A DNA stretch of 64,000 bases from Pseudomonadaceae bacterium (GCA_024743435.1 JANSWO010000008.1:62001-126000); one strand, 5' to 3'; shown: positions 15,810 to 25,578, counted from the stretch's first letter. Numbers and translations: made by a program. Notes: generated from the sequence alone by a model not told the origin.

Positions 15810-16739
15810 CTAGCCAGGAGTTAGTCCAGGACTGCTCTGGCTTCCTCTAGCCCTATCTCGCCATTGCTCAGCGTATCCACCAACCCTGTCTGCGAGCTGA
15901 TCGATCGCGTCGATGTAACGCTCGGTCAGGTGCGCGCGGATATCGTCCGGCATCGCTTCGCCCGTTGATGCATTGACCCGCTTAGTGGACAAGCCGGATA
16001 CGAGACCCGGATCATCTAGTCCAAGAAAGTCAGTCATACGGCTGAGCAAATCGGCGGGATTCGCCGTAATCTCGTCATAGAATGCCAGGAACAAGCGTTC
16101 AGGACCGGCGATCCGCTGCCAACGTTCTATCACTTCCAGGTAGTTAGATCGCGCCATCAATCCAGGTTGATCCAGATACTCACGAATCTTGTCGCTTCCG
16201 GCACTGGTCAGGCCACGCTTCTCCCGGCTTTCGTGATAACAAATGGTCGACCAGGCCCGGTCAATTGGATTGCGGACGATGTACAGGAACCTGGTATGAG
16301 GGAGCCTGCTGCAAACCGCCTCAACATCGTGATCATCCAAAAGCGCATAGGCCGGTGTAATTTCTCCGGTTAGCTGTCCAGGATGGCCTGCAAATAGCCG
16401 CTCGTAGTAGTCCGCATTTTCCGAGCCCAGGAAGTAGCGTAGATCCCAGGCAAGATCGCCAGGCGAGAGTTTCAGAACGTCTCGACCAACCGCCTTGACG
16501 AACTCGCGTCTAAAACGGCGGCCGTGCATGCCGCCCGCAGTAAAGCGGGAAAGCCCCCCGGTTGCATTGAGGAAGCTCGGAGATGGGTACTTGGGGTCAC
16601 GGCTGAAATAGTGCAGCTCCTTGCGCCGTGGCATCCAGACTTTCTCAGACCTGGACAGGTTAGCCGCAATCCAGGTTGTGCCGGAGCGCGCTGCGCCGAT
16701 ACCAATAAAGTCCGGACCCTGGTGATCTTCTGGATTCAC
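15810..16739 (-). CDS. Sulfotransferase domain protein
   Basis: A 309-residue sulfotransferase of the classical Sulfotransfer_1 type: FIGIGAARSGTTWIAANL near the N-terminus, KELHYFSRD next, and YIVRNPIDRAWSTICYH as the 3'-phosphate motif. GTG start overlaps the upstream ligase stop (GTGA), so it is cotranscribed with and translationally coupled to that gene. It ends 94 bases from the convergent amidotransferase gene. Fourth sulfotransferase of the locus, from a subfamily different from the other three. Confidence 0.88.
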   Translation of the reverse strand: MNPEDHQGPDFIGIGAARSGTTWIAANLSRSEKVWMPRRKELHYFSRDPKYPSPSFLNATGGLSRFTAGGMHGRRFRREFVKAVGRDVLKLSPGDLAWDLRYFLGSENADYYERLFAGHPGQLTGEITPAYALLDDHDVEAVCSRLPHTRFLYIVRNPIDRAWSTICYHESREKRGLTSAGSDKIREYLDQPGLMARSNYLEVIERWQRIAGPERLFLAFYDEITANPADLLSRMTDFLGLDDPGLVSGLSTKRVNASTGEAMPDDIRAHLTERYIDAIDQLADRVGGYAEQWRDRARGSQSSPGLTPG

Positions 16740-18268
16740 TGATGCCTCACACGTTGACTGGTGGCTATGCCTGATGAGGCGGAATCAGACGAGACATTGG
16801 CAGCCGAGGTCGAAGCCGGCGTATCGATGCGACGCCTATAGCCAAGATCCTTCACGGGCTTCTCCGGCTCAAGTTCATCCACCACAGAGTCCTTAGCGCA
16901 GACATGGCGCAGAGCAAGACCGATCACACTCCACAGCAATACTGCTCCGATCTTGGGATAAAACGACATCGATCCCATGGCAGCGACCGACTGAACAACG
17001 AGAAAACCCAGCGCCAGGCCTGCTACCGCTCCGTTGAGCGTATTGGTTCTCGTGATGAAATAGCGCAGGCATCGCCAACCGAGGATCCCGAAGAACGCCA
17101 GAATCGGTATGGCCGCGACAAAGCCAACATCCAAAAAGAGCTCAAGATAGGCGTTATGGGGGTGGCCAAAACTCATGCTTCCAAGCACATCGAGCAAGCC
17201 GGCAGTGATACCCGTTCGCTGCATGGCGGAACGGCCATGCCCCTTCAGTGGTTCTTCCAAGATCTTATCGACCACGCGCGGCCAGACGACAACGCGCCCG
17301 GACGTCACAGCAAACGTATCTCGGCCGGATTCATCGACGGTATCCAAACCGCGCTTAGCGGCCGCAGATTCATGACTATCTTCGGTGAAGCCCTCAAGCA
17401 CTCGCTCCTGCAACCCGGGTACCGTAAGTATCGCGATCAATCCAAACACAGGACCTAACAACAGCAGCCGTCGCCATTTGAAGAAGCCGATGACAAAACC
17501 CGCGGCAGCCCAGGCGAGCATCCCTGCCCTGCCCCCGGTACCAACCAGCGCCATGGCGCAGATCAGGAATCCACCTGTCATCGCCCAGGATTGCAACTGG
17601 TTGCGCGCCAGCGGCTTCATGAGCAGGAAGCCCCAGGATACTGAGCCGGTGATGGTAGCCAGATCGACCCGGTGATAACCCAGATCCCGGTCAAGCACTC
17701 GCAGTGCGCGAGTTGCCAGATCATCAGCGCCGATAAAGGCCGGTGCCATTTTCGAGATAACCTGAAGTGACAACAGAAGCCCGGTCGCCATGATTGCCCA
17801 GGCAGCCCATTCAACCCTCTGTCGGTTGATAGCTCCGTAGCAGAACAGCAAGCCGGGTAGCGCCCATTTGAAGGTATTCAGATAACCGTCGATAAAGTAC
17901 TGCTTCTTCGACGGCAGCGCCTTACCGAGGTAAAGGGCGACTTCCCGCATGGCACCAGGATCCATCATGCCGCGGAAAGTCGAGATGGCCATGATGATCG
18001 CGTAAGCAATCATCAGCCGTGTGACGGTTTTGTCTACCGGCCAGTAAAGGTTTTCTTTGGCTTTCTGCGTCGCCAGGCCCATAAGAATGAAGCCCAGCAT
18101 GAGGTTGAACGGGTTCGCGCCGGAAATATCCAAAATGGCGCGCGGCATGTCCGGGCGTTCCAGAAACGCAAGCAATGGCAGCGCCAGGCAAAGCGCTTTG
18201 AACCAGTCTTTAAAGGAATAGACACAAACAAAGGAGACCAGAAGCCATAGCAGCGTATAACGAATCAC
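16736..18268 (-). CDS. O-antigen ligase / Wzy-like polymerase family membrane protein
   Basis: A polytopic membrane protein of 510 residues with about ten or more hydrophobic segments and a large soluble loop in the second half that contains GHPHNAYLELFLDVG, a conserved pattern of the O-antigen ligase / Wzy superfamily. Start assigned to GTG at 18268 because GGAG lies 8 bases upstream; the frame extends to 18328 but with a hydrophilic N-terminus and no better ribosome site. Members polymerise repeat units or transfer glycans to lipid or protein; in exosortase loci a related protein is proposed as an O-glycosylation ligase. The C-terminal about 50 residues are polar. Confidence 0.85.
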   Translation of the reverse strand: MIRYTLLWLLVSFVCVYSFKDWFKALCLALPLLAFLERPDMPRAILDISGANPFNLMLGFILMGLATQKAKENLYWPVDKTVTRLMIAYAIIMAISTFRGMMDPGAMREVALYLGKALPSKKQYFIDGYLNTFKWALPGLLFCYGAINRQRVEWAAWAIMATGLLLSLQVISKMAPAFIGADDLATRALRVLDRDLGYHRVDLATITGSVSWGFLLMKPLARNQLQSWAMTGGFLICAMALVGTGGRAGMLAWAAAGFVIGFFKWRRLLLLGPVFGLIAILTVPGLQERVLEGFTEDSHESAAAKRGLDTVDESGRDTFAVTSGRVVVWPRVVDKILEEPLKGHGRSAMQRTGITAGLLDVLGSMSFGHPHNAYLELFLDVGFVAAIPILAFFGILGWRCLRYFITRTNTLNGAVAGLALGFLVVQSVAAMGSMSFYPKIGAVLLWSVIGLALRHVCAKDSVVDELEPEKPVKDLGYRRRIDTPASTSAANVSSDSASSGIATSQRVRHQ

Positions 18269-18446
18269 TGATCGCACTCCTTCTCGATTGTGTTGCCCTT
18301 GCAATCTCTCGTGCGTACTTCGTCGCAAGAGAGGTGCACATACGCCCAGTCGCAGCCAATTGTCTCGAACATGCCATGACGATGTACAGCCTTCGATCTA
18401 CCGATGGCTGCCAACGCGACGCAGATGTTGGAAACAGGCAAGCGCA

Positions 18447-19691
18447 TCAGGTCCTCGCGGTACTCGCGTCAGTCGGTGAATTGCCCTGAAAATCGCTGAA
18501 CACCCCGAACCAGCGATTCTGCACGGCTCGTTTGCTACTGGTCGACCCCACCAATGCTCGCGCATTTTCGCTGCACTGGCGCCAGCGCGCATGGTCGCTG
18601 AGCAGGCTGATCATCGCTTTTGAGAAACCCTCGATATCATGTTCATCCAGCAACGCACCGGTGTCCTCGGTGACGAAATCACGCAGGTCACCCACATCAG
18701 ACACAACCGGCACAACGCCCCGGGCCATTGCCTCAAGCATGGCAATCGAAACCCCTTCCCAGCGGGACGTCAGCACCATCAGGCGCGCCCTTGCCTGAAA
18801 GTCCTCTACATCGGTTCGCTGCCCTAGCAGGGAAATATTGGCTTCGAGCCCGAGCTCTCTGATTTGTTGCTCCAGGGCGGCGCGATCTGGCCCGTCGCCG
18901 AGCATAACGGCCTTCGCCTCGGGGATGACTTCTACAACCCCAGCCACTGCCTGCACAAATCGATCGGGCCGCTTGTATTCAGCCAGGCGAGCGACAAACA
19001 GGATGTCGATATCCCGCTCGACCGCATCGTCAATACCGTCAGGATAGACAACGCTGCCGGTGATCCGTTCGATACGCTGTTCACATCCATGGGAACGGAG
19101 AAACGCCTCCGCCTCTCGACCTCGTACGACGAGCAAATCAAATTGACGGCACATCCACATGACGGCTTTCTCAACGATCGCGGAATCCCGTTGCAACGCG
19201 ACCAGAAGTGCGTTCTCTGCATGCCAGCCGCCACCTTCCAGCTCAAGCGGTCCGGCGGTCACCTGAAACGATGTTCGCGCCCCGGACAGCGTGCCGGCAA
19301 CGAGCGCTATGACGCCGGCGGGAAACACGTGATAACCCATACACATCGATGGCTTGTGCTTCACCGCTGCGTAGATGCTCCAGACAAACTTTGCGCCCGC
19401 CCGCGTCAGTACTTTCTGCAGCCACTGCGGGGGGATCATATTGCTGACGTTCGGAATGCCTTCGATCGGTTCATCTGCGACGAGAATGATCGGCGCGGCG
19501 CCGCAACGGGCAATCGGCTCAACGTGCGCCCATACCCAGTTGGGATTATGAAATGTTCCAATGAGAATGATCGGGCCGTTTCGTTCAGGACCACGAAACA
19601 GAGAGAATGCTCTGAGTTTTGATATGACCGCAGCAAAGCTATAGATGACGGTCAGGGCGCAGATCGCCACCCAGCGTTTGACCAGACTCAT
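18447..19691 (-). CDS. Glycosyltransferase family 4
   Basis: A 414-residue GT4-type (GT-B fold) transferase. The C-terminal donor domain has DILFVARLAEYKRPDRFVQA, LGDGPDR, and TSRWEGVSIAMLEAMARGV with the E-x7-E nucleotide-sugar motif. A hydrophobic N-terminal segment (about residues 7-25) suggests membrane association. The start overlaps the stop of the upstream GT4 gene (ATGA). A 178-base gap separates it from the ligase gene downstream. Sugar specificity cannot be read. Confidence 0.88.
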   Translation of the reverse strand: MSLVKRWVAICALTVIYSFAAVISKLRAFSLFRGPERNGPIILIGTFHNPNWVWAHVEPIARCGAAPIILVADEPIEGIPNVSNMIPPQWLQKVLTRAGAKFVWSIYAAVKHKPSMCMGYHVFPAGVIALVAGTLSGARTSFQVTAGPLELEGGGWHAENALLVALQRDSAIVEKAVMWMCRQFDLLVVRGREAEAFLRSHGCEQRIERITGSVVYPDGIDDAVERDIDILFVARLAEYKRPDRFVQAVAGVVEVIPEAKAVMLGDGPDRAALEQQIRELGLEANISLLGQRTDVEDFQARARLMVLTSRWEGVSIAMLEAMARGVVPVVSDVGDLRDFVTEDTGALLDEHDIEGFSKAMISLLSDHARWRQCSENARALVGSTSSKRAVQNRWFGVFSDFQGNSPTDASTART

Positions 19692-20854
19692 GATTTAGCC
19701 TCGGCAATGGTCGCGGCGTGCGCTGTTTCATCGATCACCTGGCGATAGCAGGCAACCGTTTTTGCCGCGACCGAATCCGGGTGGTACTCCGCCGTAGCGT
19801 AAGCCTTGGCCGCATGGCCCAGCCGTTCACGAAGCCCGGCGTCTGTGAGGACATCAGCCATATGAGCCGCTGCGCCAGCAATATCATCGGGATCAACGCG
19901 ATAGCCCCGCTCATCATGGGCCACCATATTCACCATCCCGCATAAATCTGAACAGACTACCGGCACACCGAGAGCCATGGCTTCAGAGATGATCATGGGA
20001 GCGTTTTCCTGATAGGAAAGCAGCGCCAGCAGGTTCGTCTGGCTCAGCTCTTCACGGATCTGCTGCTGGTTTACCTGGCCAAGCAACGTCACTTGTTCGG
20101 CAAGGTCATGCTCATCTATGAACTCGTCGATCTCCTGCTTGTAGGCCGCATCCGAGGCTGTGCCTGCCGCGCGCAATTCCGCACGAATGCCATGCTCGTC
20201 ACGGAGTCGGGCAATGACCTTTAGCAGACCGGTCAGATTCTTACGACGATCCAGCCAACCTGCGTAGAAAATTCGGTTGGCGACCGGTGCCGGGGTAATG
20301 TCGAAGATACTGCGGGATATCGCATTTGAGATGTCGATGATCTCAGCCTGCGTCGCACCAATCTGCTCGGTCACGTAAGGGGCAATCGAGATCAGATGCT
20401 GGTGCCTGGCAAGACAATAGTTTTCCACCGTTTGCCAGATTTTGGCTCGCACCTGCCAGCCGGGCCGCGCTTCGGTGGGGAGGTTCAGGCTATCGAACCC
20501 GTGAACCGTCATGACGTGTGGGCTGGACAGCTGATAACCACCAAGCCCCCAACTCTCCTGGTAGTGAACGATGTCGGGCGCAAGATCGTTAATGTAGCTG
20601 TTCAGTCTGCGCGTACTCGGCCCCGCGACGACGTCGATGAACATGGGCATGGACGAGCGAGGCAATCGGTGTACGCAGACACCGTCAACGTTGTCGATTT
20701 GTGGTGTGCTGAGGCCGTGTTCCAGCGTGATGAGCGTTAGATCAACATCGCCGCGCTCAAGCAATCCATCCACGAGGTTTACTGTCGCGGATTCGACGCC
20801 ACCCTTCGGGGTTAAAACCGATTCGGGAAACCTGCTAACCATTGCCACTCGCAT
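19688..20854 (-). CDS. Glycosyltransferase family 4
   Basis: A 388-residue GT4 protein: GGVESATVNLVDGLLERG in the acceptor domain, then FYAGWLDRRKNLTGLLKV and LSYQENAPMIISEAMALGV (E-x7-E region) in the donor domain. ATG start lies 75 bases after the WecG-like gene and the stop overlaps the next GT4 start. It probably adds a sugar to the lipid-linked repeat unit on the cytoplasmic face. Donor and acceptor unknown. Confidence 0.9.
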   Translation of the reverse strand: MRVAMVSRFPESVLTPKGGVESATVNLVDGLLERGDVDLTLITLEHGLSTPQIDNVDGVCVHRLPRSSMPMFIDVVAGPSTRRLNSYINDLAPDIVHYQESWGLGGYQLSSPHVMTVHGFDSLNLPTEARPGWQVRAKIWQTVENYCLARHQHLISIAPYVTEQIGATQAEIIDISNAISRSIFDITPAPVANRIFYAGWLDRRKNLTGLLKVIARLRDEHGIRAELRAAGTASDAAYKQEIDEFIDEHDLAEQVTLLGQVNQQQIREELSQTNLLALLSYQENAPMIISEAMALGVPVVCSDLCGMVNMVAHDERGYRVDPDDIAGAAAHMADVLTDAGLRERLGHAAKAYATAEYHPDSVAAKTVACYRQVIDETAHAATIAEAKS

Positions 20855-20929
20855 GGACTGTCCTCTTTCCAGCTTGCCAGCTTGTTATGTGATTCTTGCT
20901 ACCCGGCAGACCTGCACAGGTAGGCGCGA

Positions 20930-21805
20930 CTAGCCCGCTTTCCTGGCTGCTTTCTGGCGCAGAACCTGTCGCACGAATGATGCGTTGGTAGACAGGTACC
21001 GGCCGCCTAGTCGTCGAGGTTCCTGTAGGGCGCGGTAGGCCCACTCCATGCCAAGCTTCTGCCAGGTCTCCGGTGCTCGCTCAACTTTGCCGGCGACGAC
21101 GTCAAACGAGCCGCCCACACCGTGCACGACCGGCACGTTCATGTGGTCACCGAACCGGCCCATGAAGCGTTCTTTCTTAGGCGAGGTCATCGCAACGAAA
21201 AGCACATCGGCCCGGCTGTCGCGAATATCATCCGCAATGCCCGGCGCGTCCTTATCGTCGTCAAAGTAGCCATTTCGTCGACCAGCAATGACAACGCCTG
21301 GGTAACGCGCTCTGAATTTTGCCTCAACCTGCAGCGATACCTCTTCGCTCGCACCGAGCAGAAAAACCCGATAACCCAGAACATCGCCGCGCTGCATAAT
21401 CCCATGCATGATGTCGATGCCCGCTACGCGTTCCGGCAGCGGCTGATTCAGTAGCTTTGCTGCCCAGACCACTGACATACCGTCCGCCAGCACAACGTCT
21501 GATGAGCGAACGTCCTCAGCAAGCTCCGGGTCTTCCAGCATCTTGCACAGCTTGGCGGCATTCACCACACCAATGCGCATACGCTTGCGCTCCGCGATCG
21601 CTGAGGCAACCGCCTCGAGCGTTTGCCCCATCGTCATGCCGTGCACATGGGTTTCAAGGACCTCGGAGGTTGGCGCATCGATTGCAATCGGGGCCAGAAT
21701 CTCAGCATCGTTCGAGGCGACAGCAAGTGTCGACTCGGCCGTCGTTACCGCCGGGTCAACTTGAGGAGGTTTTGCTTCAGCATTTGAAGAAACTGCGTTA
21801 TCCAT
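20930..21805 (-). CDS. WecG/TagA/CpsF family glycosyltransferase (GT26)
   Basis: A 291-residue protein. After a variable Ala/Pro-rich N-terminus (about 50 residues), it shows the family pattern: VNAAKLCKMLEDP, VVLADGMSVVWA, RVAGIDIMHG, FLLGASEEV and TSPKKERFM. The family transfers ManNAc or ManNAcA to a polyprenyl-PP-GlcNAc acceptor. WecB (28040-29146), which makes UDP-ManNAc, is in the same locus, giving a coherent pair; no UDP-ManNAc dehydrogenase is seen, so the sugar would be ManNAc unless that enzyme is encoded elsewhere. Confidence 0.9.
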   Translation of the reverse strand: MDNAVSSNAEAKPPQVDPAVTTAESTLAVASNDAEILAPIAIDAPTSEVLETHVHGMTMGQTLEAVASAIAERKRMRIGVVNAAKLCKMLEDPELAEDVRSSDVVLADGMSVVWAAKLLNQPLPERVAGIDIMHGIMQRGDVLGYRVFLLGASEEVSLQVEAKFRARYPGVVIAGRRNGYFDDDKDAPGIADDIRDSRADVLFVAMTSPKKERFMGRFGDHMNVPVVHGVGGSFDVVAGKVERAPETWQKLGMEWAYRALQEPRRLGGRYLSTNASFVRQVLRQKAARKAG

Positions 21806-21878
21806 AACAATTCAGCCGATTAAGTGCCCGTATAATACGCCTGCACACTCTTTCAATGGTTAGCGAATTGTATAAATC
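21806..21878. promoter_or_regulatory. Divergent promoter region with a perfect -10 hexamer
   Basis: This 73-base spacer lies between the divergent WecG-like gene and the deacetylase-like gene. It contains TATAAT at 21831-21836, reading toward the plus-strand gene, 42 bases before its GTG. No good -35 lies at the usual distance, and the complement (TATTAT) could serve the minus strand. It is the only clear core promoter sign in the polysaccharide locus; strand assignment is uncertain. Confidence 0.4.
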
Positions 21879-22910
21879 GTGACGACTGTCCCTCATAACC
21901 CGTACCTACTCGTCGGTGTCGACTACGAACTCTTCTTTGGTCGCAACCATGGCTCCATCGAACACTGTTTGATCGAGCCCACGGACGCCCTCATCGACAT
22001 TCTGGAAACGCATGGCATGTTTCTCAGTCTGTTTGTTGATGCAGGCTACTTGCTTGCGTTGTCCAGACACCGAGGTGAAAAAGCACAGCGAGATCACGCA
22101 ACCGTCGCCAGGCAGCTCGAGTCGTTGAGTAAACGCGGCCACGAGGTGCAACTTCACGTGCACCCACATTGGCAGGACAGTGAGTTCGACGGTGAAACTT
22201 GGGCGATCAATACACAACGCTACCGACTGCACGATTTCAGTGCGAGCGAGCAGGTCTCACTCGTTGCCGAATACAAAACGCATCTGCAGTCGTTCAGCGC
22301 AAACGAGATAACAACGTACAGGGCCGGCGGCTGGTGCATGCAACCGTTCGATGAGCTGGCCGCTGCTCTTGCAGCTGCGGAAATTACTGTCGATTCGACA
22401 GTATTCGCTGGCGGGGTTTCCGAAGACAGGCAGCGCGGCTTCGACTTTTCCAACGCACCGATCGATGCGCTGTGGCGTTTCGATTCAGACCCCTTAAAAC
22501 CGGTGCAACAAGGTAAGTTCCTTGAGATACCGATTGGATCCATTGACGTGGGGCCAACGTTTTTCTGGCGGTCGCAGATCGCGCAACGCCTCAACAAAGC
22601 CGAACATGCAAGCCTCGGCGACGGCGGCGCCCTGCGCGCTGACTGGCAATACTATTTTAACCGGCTTACGCAGCGCTCGATCGCACCGGCAAGCATTGAT
22701 GGTTCAAAAGCCATGTTGCTACCAGAGATCGAACGCCAGCGTGCACGCCGCGGCGATCAGTTCCTAAACCTCATGGGACATCCAAAAGCACTGAGCCGTT
22801 ACTCGCTCTCTCAGCTCGACGCCTTCCTCAAACAACACAAATTCCAAGGGGTTGGCTTCAATGCGATGGCACAACAAGCCAGGCAATGGCTGACCGAAAA
22901 GGCCGCTTGA
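21879..22910 (+). CDS. Polysaccharide deacetylase-like (WalW/CE4-related) protein
   Basis: A 343-residue protein I read as a divergent carbohydrate-esterase-4 / WalW-type deacetylase: GVDYELFF at the first strand in place of the usual TFDDG, HEVQLHVHPHW supplying the metal-site His residues, then YRAGGW and NLMGHPKAL. Start GTG at 21879. It is the only plus-strand gene in the minus-strand half of the polysaccharide locus and is convergent to the typical NodB deacetylase. A role in N- or O-deacetylation of the glycan is inferred from family and place. It could be inactive as an esterase, since the Asp pair is altered. Confidence 0.65.
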   Translation: MTTVPHNPYLLVGVDYELFFGRNHGSIEHCLIEPTDALIDILETHGMFLSLFVDAGYLLALSRHRGEKAQRDHATVARQLESLSKRGHEVQLHVHPHWQDSEFDGETWAINTQRYRLHDFSASEQVSLVAEYKTHLQSFSANEITTYRAGGWCMQPFDELAAALAAAEITVDSTVFAGGVSEDRQRGFDFSNAPIDALWRFDSDPLKPVQQGKFLEIPIGSIDVGPTFFWRSQIAQRLNKAEHASLGDGGALRADWQYYFNRLTQRSIAPASIDGSKAMLLPEIERQRARRGDQFLNLMGHPKALSRYSLSQLDAFLKQHKFQGVGFNAMAQQARQWLTEKAA

Positions 22911-23047
22911 GAATCAGCAGCGGCCGCGGAACGTGACTGAGCAATGCTCGATGTGAGCCGCGATTGTGAATGCCGCCCCAGATGCGAATACAACGGGACA
23001 AACTCAGTGAGGGCTGCGAGGTGAGATAGCAAAATCAGCCAAGCGTG

Positions 23048-24085
23048 CTAGTCGCCGCGCAAACGACTCCATAGCGCATTCAGCCCGGCCATATTGCTCC
23101 ACAACACTGCGTTGCTTCCAAAATCGGACAAGTGCGCTCGTTTGAGTTCAAACAAATCACAGCCGGGAGCATTGGTACCTTCCTGGGTGGTCACCGCGCT
23201 GTCGTAGCCCTCCAACCGCGTCTGACGGGACACTCGTGCATCAAAGAAGCCTTCCGGATACGCGAGATGTTTACAGGGTTTTCCGACAGCCTGCTGGATG
23301 TGCTCTCGTGAAGAACGCAGTTCATAGACAATTTCGTCGTCTGACAGTTGTGACAGGCGTCGATGAGATACGGTGTGTGAGCCGACATGAAGACCGCGCC
23401 GATCGGCTTCAGCAAGCTCCAATGCATTCATAGTGGCTGATGGCAGATCAGGTGCTGGCTGGGCGGCAACACTGGCATTAAGTTTCTGCTCCCAATGCGC
23501 AATGAAGGTCTCCAACGCACGGGCTCGCTCATCTTCACTCATCTCGTGACTGCTATCGATCACCTGGTTACAAGCCCAACGAAGATCCTCGGAGTTCATA
23601 GCGGCGTTGAGCGAGAGTTCCAAAGAACCAAACGACAGCGTCTCACCAGCAGCAGCAATCTGTTGGATGACGAAATCGAGACGATCGAACCAGAAGGCTG
23701 ACGGTGCAACGAGGTTATCGCTCACCGCGTAGACCGTGGGGGTTATCCCAAACTCCTGCAGCACGGGTAACGCGACATCGCGCGTGTTCATATAGCCGTC
23801 ATCAATGGTAAAAGCCATCGCATTGGCTACTGCTGGGATGTCACCGCGAAGCATTGCCACGGCCTCTTCGAGACTGACGAATGTGTAGTGCCGGGACAGA
23901 AAACTCGTGAGCGCACGCAATGTATTCGACGGTATCGTTGTGCGACAGGGCTTCCAGTTGAGTACGTTCTCATCGGAAGGCAACACGCTGTGAAAAAACA
24001 CAATCGTCACGTGACGCCGGCGCAGCCAGTGCCAGAGGTGCAAGCCACCACAGTAGTATAGCGCGCTATAGAGGAGCTTCTTCAC
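23048..24085 (-). CDS. Polysaccharide deacetylase (NodB domain, CE4)
   Basis: A 345-residue protein with the CE4 motifs: FTIDDGY (general base and metal Asp pair), GSHTVSHRRL (His-x3-His metal site) and LAYPEGFF. A hydrophobic segment lies near the N-terminus (residues 5-18). GTG start; a 43-base gap follows the sugar-transferase stop, so it is probably the last gene of the wecB-exosortase-Wzz-sugar transferase run. Expected to remove N-acetyl groups from the exopolysaccharide or its precursor. Confidence 0.9.
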   Translation of the reverse strand: MKKLLYSALYYCGGLHLWHWLRRRHVTIVFFHSVLPSDENVLNWKPCRTTIPSNTLRALTSFLSRHYTFVSLEEAVAMLRGDIPAVANAMAFTIDDGYMNTRDVALPVLQEFGITPTVYAVSDNLVAPSAFWFDRLDFVIQQIAAAGETLSFGSLELSLNAAMNSEDLRWACNQVIDSSHEMSEDERARALETFIAHWEQKLNASVAAQPAPDLPSATMNALELAEADRRGLHVGSHTVSHRRLSQLSDDEIVYELRSSREHIQQAVGKPCKHLAYPEGFFDARVSRQTRLEGYDSAVTTQEGTNAPGCDLFELKRAHLSDFGSNAVLWSNMAGLNALWSRLRGD

Positions 24086-24128
24086 GCGCTGAACCGCTCC
24101 GGCCGACAGTGACGCTGCGCGTCTTTAA

Positions 24129-25538
24129 TCATACGGCGCCGGAGCCTCGCAATACTGCGGGCACCAGGCGCATCAGGATGCGCAGATCCAGCCACAGCGA
24201 CCATTCTTCGATGTATTGAAGATCGAGTTCGAGCCAGCGTTCGAATGACAATGCGGAGCGCCCGGATACCTCACGCAGGCAGGCGAGCCCTGGACGAACA
24301 CTGAAACGACGGCGTTGAACGCCTTTGTCAAACAGTTCCACGTCTCGCGCCGACATCGGCCTCGGCCCGATAATACTCATGTGACCAAGCATGACATTGA
24401 AGAATTGAGGTAACTCGTCAATGCTCGTTCGGCGAATGAAGTTACCGACCCGCGTCACTCTGGGATCGTTGGTCATTTTGAAGATCGGCCCTTCGGCTTC
24501 ATTCAGGTGCTCGATCTCCTTTAGTCGTTCCTCAGCATCGGTATGCATACTTCTGAACTTCATCATCTTGAAGCGTCGTTTGTGCAGACCAACTCGATCC
24601 TGAAAGAAAAAGACAGGGCCTTTGGAATCCAGTTTGATTGCGATTGCGACGATCAGAAAGATTGGCAGCAATACCGGCAGAGCCGCCATGGTGACGGCCA
24701 GATCAAATATGCGCTTGATCATCAGCTTGCCCATATCCTGGGATACCGGCTCAAAGTTGAGGACGGGCAAATCATCAATGATGTCCAGGTGCACGTTGGC
24801 GATATTCATATCGTAGAGATCAGCGAAGTAGCGCATGCAAACGGCTTGTTCCTCACACGCTTGAGCAATCGGCCCAATGTCGTTCAACAGCGAACGAGGA
24901 AGCGATACCACAACTTCATCGACGACCGAGTTAGACAGAATCTCCTCCACCGAATCGAGGGTGCCGATCACTTCAATGCCGTCGAACACCGTGCCGACTC
25001 TATCCGGGTTCGGATCGAGTGCTCCGACGACCTCCATACCCCAATCAGAGTGGTTGCGCAGAATCTCCAGCGCCCGCGAGGCACGCGGGCCTGAGCCGAT
25101 GAGCAGAACCTTATTGTAGTTCTCCGGATGTTCCTTACGCCGGTAGAAATACCACCAGCTCAGAAACAGGCGCGAACCGACAACGCTCAACACCAGAAAG
25201 ACGGCATACAGACCGATGACCAGACGGGATACAAACTCGAGATCAAACAGGAAGATCACGGTCATCAGACCACCCAGCGGGATCAGAAAGATTCTGAGCA
25301 TGTAGATGGTCGACCACCATCTCAGTGTCGCGAAGAGCCCGACTCGCTGGCGATAGAACGAATAGCCATTGAGTAACAACACGCACGGCAACAGCACCAG
25401 GTGAGCGTAGAACGAGTCAGTACCGAAGCGGTGTGCCTGGTAGCCGATGTCCAGCGCCAACATGAATGCAAGCCCCGTCAGCGCCAGATCCAGCGCGAGC
25501 AACAGGCTTGCAAGGTGTTTGGTTTTGGACCAGTTCAT
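24129..25538 (-). CDS. Exopolysaccharide polyprenyl glycosylphosphotransferase
   Basis: A 469-residue priming sugar transferase: four N-terminal membrane segments, a CoA-binding-like middle domain (KVLLIGSGPRASRALEIL), another membrane helix (about 280-300), then the catalytic domain with FQDRVGLHKRRFKMMKFRSM, DELPQFFNVMLGHMSIIGPRP and VRPGLACLREVSGR. It would move sugar-1-phosphate from a UDP-sugar to undecaprenyl phosphate, the first step of repeat-unit assembly. Sits 40 bases after the Wzz-like gene in a minus-strand operon. Confidence 0.93.
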   Translation of the reverse strand: MNWSKTKHLASLLLALDLALTGLAFMLALDIGYQAHRFGTDSFYAHLVLLPCVLLLNGYSFYRQRVGLFATLRWWSTIYMLRIFLIPLGGLMTVIFLFDLEFVSRLVIGLYAVFLVLSVVGSRLFLSWWYFYRRKEHPENYNKVLLIGSGPRASRALEILRNHSDWGMEVVGALDPNPDRVGTVFDGIEVIGTLDSVEEILSNSVVDEVVVSLPRSLLNDIGPIAQACEEQAVCMRYFADLYDMNIANVHLDIIDDLPVLNFEPVSQDMGKLMIKRIFDLAVTMAALPVLLPIFLIVAIAIKLDSKGPVFFFQDRVGLHKRRFKMMKFRSMHTDAEERLKEIEHLNEAEGPIFKMTNDPRVTRVGNFIRRTSIDELPQFFNVMLGHMSIIGPRPMSARDVELFDKGVQRRRFSVRPGLACLREVSGRSALSFERWLELDLQYIEEWSLWLDLRILMRLVPAVLRGSGAV

Positions 25539-25578
25539 TGTTTGTCAGCTATCAACCGTTGTTGTTTTCGAGCGCGAG

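Noticed and set aside
18864-19622. Plus-strand frame of 252 codons
   Set aside because: Antisense to a GT4 glycosyltransferase with clear motifs; high-GC shadow frame.
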